Shown here one piece after another: positions 59,868-64,000 of a DNA stretch of 64,000 bases (within the stretch, counting starts at the first letter, position 1; the number at the start of each line of letters is the position of its first letter). The translations under genes and the position numbers were made by a program. The DNA is taken from NCBI RefSeq assembly GCF_025506355.1, contig NZ_JANZYP010000054.1, forward strand, positions 1-64,000. The letters are read 5' to 3'. The notes beneath the pieces were generated by a model. The model did not search any database. It worked only from the letters and a program-made list of their open reading frames with translations, and was not told where the DNA came from. This DNA comes from Sphaerisporangium corydalis (GTDB lineage Bacteria > Actinomycetota > Actinomycetes > Streptosporangiales > Streptosporangiaceae).

Positions 59868-60635
59868 TCAGGAGATCTTGCGGCGGTAGGTGGTCATGGC
59901 GAACAGGTAGGCGACGATGAGGAGGCCGGCGCACCAGGCGAGGGCGATCCAGATGTCGGTGCCGACCGGCCGCTGGGCGAGCAGGTCGCGGAGGGCGTTG
60001 ACGATGGAGGTCACCGGCTGGTGTTCGGCGAAGGCGCGCACCGGGCCGGGCATGGTGTCGGTGGGGACGAACGCCGAGCTGAGGAACGGCAGGAAGATGA
60101 GCGGGTAGGAGAACGCGCCCGCGCCGTCCACGGACTTGGCCGTGAGCCCGGGGATGACGGCGAGCCACGTCAACGCCAGGGTGAACAGGGTCAGGGTGCC
60201 GGCCACCGCGAGCCACCCGAGCACTCCCGCCCCCGAGCGGAAGCCCATGAGCAGGGCGACGAGCACGACCAGCACGAGCGAGATCAGGTTGGCGACCAGC
60301 GAGGTCAGCACGTGCGCCCACAGCACCGACGACCGCGCGATCGGCATGGACTGGAACCGCTCGAAGATGCCGTTCTTCATGTCCAGGAAGAGGCGCAACG
60401 CGGTGTAGGCGACGCCCGAGGCGACTGTGATGAGCAGGATGCCGGGCAGCAGGTAGTTCACATACGACCCTGACCCCGACCCCGTCCTGATCGCGCCGCC
60501 GAACACGTAGACGAACAGCAGCAACATGGCGATCGGCATGATCGCGGTGGTGATGACGGTGTCCGCGCTGCGCGTGATGTGACGCAGGGACCGTCCCAGC
60601 AGTACGGCGGTGTCGCCGGCGAAGTGCTTGTTCAT
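59868..60635 (-). CDS. ABC-2 type transporter permease (DrrB-like)
   Basis: This 255-residue exporter permease has about six transmembrane segments. It begins DTAVLLGRSLRHITRSADTVITTAIMPIAMLLLFVYVFGGAI and contains NGIFERFQSMPIARSSVLWAHVL, the conserved cytoplasmic loop of the DrrB/ABC2 family. It overlaps the ATPase gene by ATGA. Such pairs export daunorubicin-like drugs, lipids or small peptides; the substrate here is unknown. Confidence 0.94.
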   Translation of the reverse strand: MNKHFAGDTAVLLGRSLRHITRSADTVITTAIMPIAMLLLFVYVFGGAIRTGSGSGSYVNYLLPGILLITVASGVAYTALRLFLDMKNGIFERFQSMPIARSSVLWAHVLTSLVANLISLVLVVLVALLMGFRSGAGVLGWLAVAGTLTLFTLALTWLAVIPGLTAKSVDGAGAFSYPLIFLPFLSSAFVPTDTMPGPVRAFAEHQPVTSIVNALRDLLAQRPVGTDIWIALAWCAGLLIVAYLFAMTTYRRKIS

Positions 60636-61456
60636 CGGGGGTCCTCACTCGTCGGTGCCGGCGACGGGGTCGCCGCCGGGTGTTCGCCGTCGTCGCCGAC
60701 CAGGGTGAGGAAGACGTCCTCCAGGGTCGGCTGCTTCTCGACGTATTCGACCGTGGCCGGCGGGAGCAGCCGCTTGAGCTCGGTCAGGGTGCCGTTCACG
60801 ATGATCCGGCCCTGGTGCAGGATCGCGATGCGGTCGGCGAGGTGCTCGGCCTCGTCCAGGTGCTGCGTGGTGAGCAGCACCGTCGTGCCCTGGCCGGCGA
60901 GTTCCTTGACGGCCTGCCACACCTCGATGCGCCCTTGGGGGTCGAGGCCGGTGGTCGGCTCGTCGAGGAAGATGAGCGGCGGATTCCCGATGAGGCTCAT
61001 CGCGATGTCCAGGCGGCGGCGCATGCCGCCCGAGTACTCCGACACCTTCCGCGTCGCCGCGCCGGTCAGCGAGAAACGCCCGAGCAGGTCGTCGGCGATC
61101 GTGCCCGGGTCCTTGAGGTGCCGTAACCGGGCGATCAGCACGAGGTTCTCCCGCCCGGTGAGGATCTCGTCGACGGCGGCGAACTGCCCGGTGAGGCTGA
61201 TGGACTCCCGCACCTCGGCGGCCCGCGTGACGACGTCCAGGCCGTTGACCTCGGCCGTCCCCGCGTCGGCCTTGAGCAGCGTGGAAAGGATCTTCACGAC
61301 CGTGGTCTTGCCCGCCCCGTTCGAGCCGAGCAGCGCGAAGATGCTGCCCCGCGCCACGGAGAAGTCCACGCCGCGCAGCACCCGCAGTGTCTTGTACGAC
61401 TTCGTCAGGCCCCGCACGTCGATCGCCTGATCTCGCTGTTTCGTCGTCGTCATCAT
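60632..61456 (-). CDS. ABC transporter ATP-binding protein (DrrA-like)
   Basis: This 274-residue ATPase has Walker A LLGSNGAGKTTVVK, signature YSGGMRRRLDIAMSLIG, Walker B LIFLDEPTTGLDPQGR and the switch His in LLTTQHLDEAEHLADR. The C-terminal DrrA-type extension (TVEYVEKQPTLEDVFLTLVG) is present. It is the first gene of the exporter pair. A 28-bp-armed inverted repeat sits 22 bases upstream of the ATG, the likely control site. Confidence 0.95.
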   Translation of the reverse strand: MMTTTKQRDQAIDVRGLTKSYKTLRVLRGVDFSVARGSIFALLGSNGAGKTTVVKILSTLLKADAGTAEVNGLDVVTRAAEVRESISLTGQFAAVDEILTGRENLVLIARLRHLKDPGTIADDLLGRFSLTGAATRKVSEYSGGMRRRLDIAMSLIGNPPLIFLDEPTTGLDPQGRIEVWQAVKELAGQGTTVLLTTQHLDEAEHLADRIAILHQGRIIVNGTLTELKRLLPPATVEYVEKQPTLEDVFLTLVGDDGEHPAATPSPAPTSEDPR

Positions 61457-61478
61457 GCCGTCCTGTCCTGTGCGCCTA

Positions 61479-61547
61479 GCTACTCGTTGGTGCTATGTAC
61501 CGGTAGAAAGTAGCACTGACTACCAGTACATAGCAACAACGAGTAGC
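61479..61547. promoter_or_regulatory. Large inverted repeat (28-bp arms) upstream of drrA-like gene
   Basis: The left arm at 61479-61506 starts GCTACTCGTTG and ends ACCGGTAG. The right arm at 61520-61547 starts CTACCAGTAC and ends CAACGAGTAGC. Twenty-six of 28 positions are complementary, with a 13-base spacer that itself holds GTAG/CTAC half-sites. The block is AT-richer than its surroundings. No regulator gene is adjacent. The rest of the gap up to 61750 shows no further signal. Confidence 0.75.
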
Positions 61548-61750
61548 CGGGGCGCGAGACCGTTTCGTACCGGTTCCCGGCGCGCGTAAGTGATCGTCAA
61601 TGACCTTGCAAGCGGTCACGTGTATCCCAGAGGGGTGACCCCAAGGGAGGGCACCGGCCGGCGCCGTCCCCCGAACCACCGACACGTCCTGGCCCGCCGC
61701 CACGCTCGACGGCGGCGGGCACGGCTCACCCGAGGGAACCCCCAGCCGCC

Positions 61751-63790
61751 ATGCCTGACGTCCTCCCACTCGAACCCGGCGACCCGCTGAACGTGCACCG
61801 CCACCGGGTCGTCGGCCGGCTCGGCGCGAGCCCCCAGAGCATCGTGTACCTGGTCAGCGACCCCCATGGGGAGCCGGCCGCGCTGAAGATGTTCACCCCG
61901 GGGCCGGGCGGGGCCGCCGTGCTCGCGCGCGTGGCCGCCGAGGCCGAGCGGCTGCGGCAGGTCTCGGTCGTCGGCACCGCGCGGATCACCTCCACGGGCA
62001 TGTACGGCGAATCGCCGTACATCGTCAGCGAGTACGTCAAGGGCCCGACGCTGCGGGAGGCCGTCGACAGGGACGGGCCGCTCGGCGGGCCGGCGCTGCA
62101 CCGGCTCGCGATCGGCACGATGACCGCGCTCGCCTCCATCCACCAGGCCGACGTCCGGCACCACGACCTGCGTCCCGGCACCGTGATCCTCGGTCCCGAC
62201 GGCCCGCGCGTGATCGAGCCCGCGCTGGCCCGGATGCTGGACACCGAGCCCGCGAGCGCGACCCAGCCGCTCGGCATCCCCGCCCACGTGACGCCCGAGG
62301 AGCTGTCCGGCGCGCCCATGGGACCCGCCGCCGACATGTTCGCGTGGGGCACGACGATGCTGTTCGCCGCCTCGGGGCGGTCGCCGTTCGACGCGGGGTC
62401 CATGTCGGGGACGATGAACGGGATCCTGCGCGGCGAGCCCGACCTCACCGTCCTCGGGGAGGAGCTGCGCGGGCTGGTGGGCGACTGCCTGTCCAAGGAC
62501 CCGGCGTCCCGGCCGACCTCCAGCAACGCCCTGCTCCGGCTGGTGGGCCACTCCCAGATCCTGGCGACCATCGACCCGGCCGGGCCCGCGTCCGCGAGCC
62601 TGCCCCTGCCACCGCCACCGCCGCCGCCCCCGGACCCCGCCTCGCGCGTCCCGCTCCCGCCGCCCCGGCCGGCCCGCCGCCGGGGCCCGGTCCTGGCCCT
62701 GGCCGCGGCGGCCGTCGTCATCGCGGCGGCCTCCGGGGGCGCGGTGTACGCGCTGGCCCCCCGGACGGTGACCGCCACCACCATGCTCGCGGCCCCGGCC
62801 CCGGCCGTCCCCACGCCGACTCCGCTGCCCAAGCAGAGCGTGCGGGTCATCGAGGCCTCGCCCGGCGCCCCCGGAGCCGCCGACGCGGAGGTCAGGCCGC
62901 CAGGGGTGAAGCTGAAGGTGCACGAGAGCGCGTCGGACCCGGTGCGCCTGACCTCGTACTTCGTCGCCGACGTCAAGGCGAAGTCGTACGCGACCTACGT
63001 GCGCGACCCCGGGCGCGCCACCTTCGCCCTGGCCGCCAAGGACAACGACTACGGCGACCCGGCGGTGTCCCCGGACGGCAGGTGGGCGGCGGTCAGCCCG
63101 TGGTTCAAGTTCACCTCGGGGACGACGGACTTCCTCACCATCATCGACCGCGCCACCGGCGCGCGGTTCACCGTGAACACGGTCGAGCGGCCGGACAGCG
63201 GCTACTACGTGAACTGGAGCCCCGACAGCAAGCGCGTGCTGCTGACCTTCTACCGGTTCAAGGGCAAGAAGGCGCCGAACCCCGGCGGCTACGTCATCGT
63301 GGACGTCGAGGCCAGGAGGTCGACGGTCGTCCGCACCGGCGCCGAACGCGAGGAGCGCGGCTTCTACGGCTGGGCCCCCGGCGGGAAGAACGTCGTGGTG
63401 GCCTACGTCCACGACGGCGGGCGGTGGGGGCTGCGGTTCCGCGACCTGGCCGGGCGCGTCGGGCGGGCCATCGGCTGGGTCGGGGACTCCATCGGCCCCG
63501 CCAGGTTCTCGCCGTCGGGCCGCTCGTTCCTCACGTACTGCCCGCGCGGGCAGAAGGCCATCTGCGTGTGGGACACCGCCACCGGGGACCGCAGGAGCAC
63601 CGTGCCCTCGCGGAGCGCGGACGTCCTGGTGCGGGACTGGTGGGACGAGGACCACCTGATCGTCCTGGACACCCGCAAGGAGCCGGCCGCGTACGTCGTC
63701 ATCGACCTGCGGGGGAAGCCGGTGCGCACCATCGCCGAGCTGTCCAAGAAGGACGCGAAGGTGACCCCGCTCCGGTTCTCGCCGCGATGA
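61751..63790 (+). CDS. Predicted membrane pseudokinase with beta-propeller-like extracellular domain
   Basis: This 679-residue protein has a PknB-type kinase fold at residues 1-270, with the VAIK-type lysine in AALKMFTP. The catalytic loop is altered to HHDLRPGTVIL (HRDLKPxN in active kinases) and the DFG Asp is absent (RVIEPALA), so phosphotransfer is unlikely. A Pro-rich linker and one transmembrane segment (GPVLALAAAAVVIAAASGG, near 310-330) lead to an outside domain of about 280 residues. That domain has WD40/TolB-like blades (DPAVSPDGRWAAV, VNWSPDSKRVLLTF, ARFSPSGRSFLTY). Its stop overlaps the next kinase gene by ATGA. Confidence 0.85.
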   Translation: MPDVLPLEPGDPLNVHRHRVVGRLGASPQSIVYLVSDPHGEPAALKMFTPGPGGAAVLARVAAEAERLRQVSVVGTARITSTGMYGESPYIVSEYVKGPTLREAVDRDGPLGGPALHRLAIGTMTALASIHQADVRHHDLRPGTVILGPDGPRVIEPALARMLDTEPASATQPLGIPAHVTPEELSGAPMGPAADMFAWGTTMLFAASGRSPFDAGSMSGTMNGILRGEPDLTVLGEELRGLVGDCLSKDPASRPTSSNALLRLVGHSQILATIDPAGPASASLPLPPPPPPPPDPASRVPLPPPRPARRRGPVLALAAAAVVIAAASGGAVYALAPRTVTATTMLAAPAPAVPTPTPLPKQSVRVIEASPGAPGAADAEVRPPGVKLKVHESASDPVRLTSYFVADVKAKSYATYVRDPGRATFALAAKDNDYGDPAVSPDGRWAAVSPWFKFTSGTTDFLTIIDRATGARFTVNTVERPDSGYYVNWSPDSKRVLLTFYRFKGKKAPNPGGYVIVDVEARRSTVVRTGAEREERGFYGWAPGGKNVVVAYVHDGGRWGLRFRDLAGRVGRAIGWVGDSIGPARFSPSGRSFLTYCPRGQKAICVWDTATGDRRSTVPSRSADVLVRDWWDEDHLIVLDTRKEPAAYVVIDLRGKPVRTIAELSKKDAKVTPLRFSPR

Positions 63791-64000
63791 GCGCCGGGCT
63801 CATGGCGGACGTCGACCCCCTGCGGGCGGGCGACCCCGGCCATCTCGGCCGGTACCGGCTTCTCGGCCGCCTCGGCGAGGGCGGCCAGGGCGCGGTCTAC
63901 CTCGGCGTCCCCGACCCCGGCCCTTCGCCTGGCCCCGACCCCGGCGCTTTCCCTGGCCCCGATCTCGGCGCTTTCCCTGGCCCCGATCTCGAACCCGGCC
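63787..64000 (+). CDS. Serine/threonine protein kinase (3' end outside window)
   Basis: Only the first 71 residues are visible. They start with a PknB N-lobe, including LGRYRLLGRLGEGGQGAVYLGVPDP with a complete G-x-G-x-x-G loop, unlike the preceding pseudokinase. Immediately after the second strand the sequence enters Pro/Gly/Asp octapeptide repeats (PGPDPGAF, PGPDLGAF), placed before the expected VAxK strand. The ATG overlaps the upstream stop, so both are one operon. The gene runs off the right edge. Confidence 0.8.
   Translation, partial: MSAGLMADVDPLRAGDPGHLGRYRLLGRLGEGGQGAVYLGVPDPGPSPGPDPGAFPGPDLGAFPGPDLEPG
63923..63995. repeat. 24-bp tandem repeat inside the kinase N-lobe
   Basis: About three units related to GGCGCTTTCCCTGGCCCCGA occur in succession, in frame, encoding an eight-residue PGPDxGAF repeat. 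The array may continue past the window edge. Confidence 0.7.

Noticed and set aside
61616-63655. A 679-codon minus-strand frame opposite the pseudokinase
   Set aside because: Low-complexity Gly/Arg/Val translation with no conserved motif; the plus strand carries kinase-like and propeller-like blades.

Overview
The window looks like chromosomal DNA from a high-GC, filamentous-type actinobacterium. The evidence is third-position G/C bias in every gene, RbpA, adjacent lnt and polyprenol-phosphate mannosyltransferase genes, PknB-type kinases, ABC-2 drug exporters of the DrrAB type, many GTGA/ATGA stop-start overlaps and several leaderless starts. The style fits Streptosporangiales (Actinomadura/Nonomuraea-like), but that placement is inference. 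No rRNA, tRNA, insertion sequence, prophage or CRISPR array was recognised.

Layout. 1-9.2 kb: a TetR regulator cut by the left edge, a GNAT acetyltransferase overlapping purB, an RND efflux pump divergent from a MarR regulator, then an SDR and an aldo/keto reductase. 9.2-16.5 kb: a small Cys/Trp-rich protein, a large TPR protein with a TTA codon, a divergent module of two regulators and a compact two-domain PEP dikinase with a histidine phosphatase, a UspA protein and LtrA. 16.5-23.4 kb: WYL and DeoR regulators, an MFS transporter, a membrane protein with a kinase-like remnant, and a MoxR-DUF58-VWA operon. 23.4-30 kb: two methyltransferases and a small surface-glycan cluster (glycosyltransferase, AsnB-like amidotransferase, flippase, methyltransferase). 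30-40 kb: a conserved actinobacterial block of GDPD, UMF1-type MFS, rbpA, AraC regulator, fxsA, ppm1 and lnt, then a HelD-type RNA polymerase recycling factor.

40-47 kb is a complete sugar-uptake locus: ROK repressor with promoter and palindromic operator, lipoprotein binding protein, two permeases, GH4 glycosidase and a BadF/NAG-type kinase. The ABC ATPase is missing, so a shared MsiK-like ATPase elsewhere is implied. 47-55.9 kb: Lrp, XRE and TetR regulators, a three-subunit molybdenum hydroxylase of the PaoABC/YagTSR type, a Sir2 deacylase, a VOC protein and an MBL-fold hydrolase. 56-59.9 kb: CheR-PAS, CheB and STAS genes with no chemotaxis machinery beside them. 59.9-64 kb: a DrrAB-type exporter whose promoter region carries a large near-perfect inverted repeat, a predicted pseudokinase with a beta-propeller-like domain, and a further kinase cut by the right edge.

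The observations most worth following are: the compact dikinase module with tandem CAACA-N3-TGTTG operators; the HelD gene whose only plausible full-length start is ATT; the large inverted repeat upstream of drrA; the long convergent overlap of flippase and methyltransferase; and several short tandem duplications (69, 31, 24 and 18 bp units) at gene ends or inside genes.
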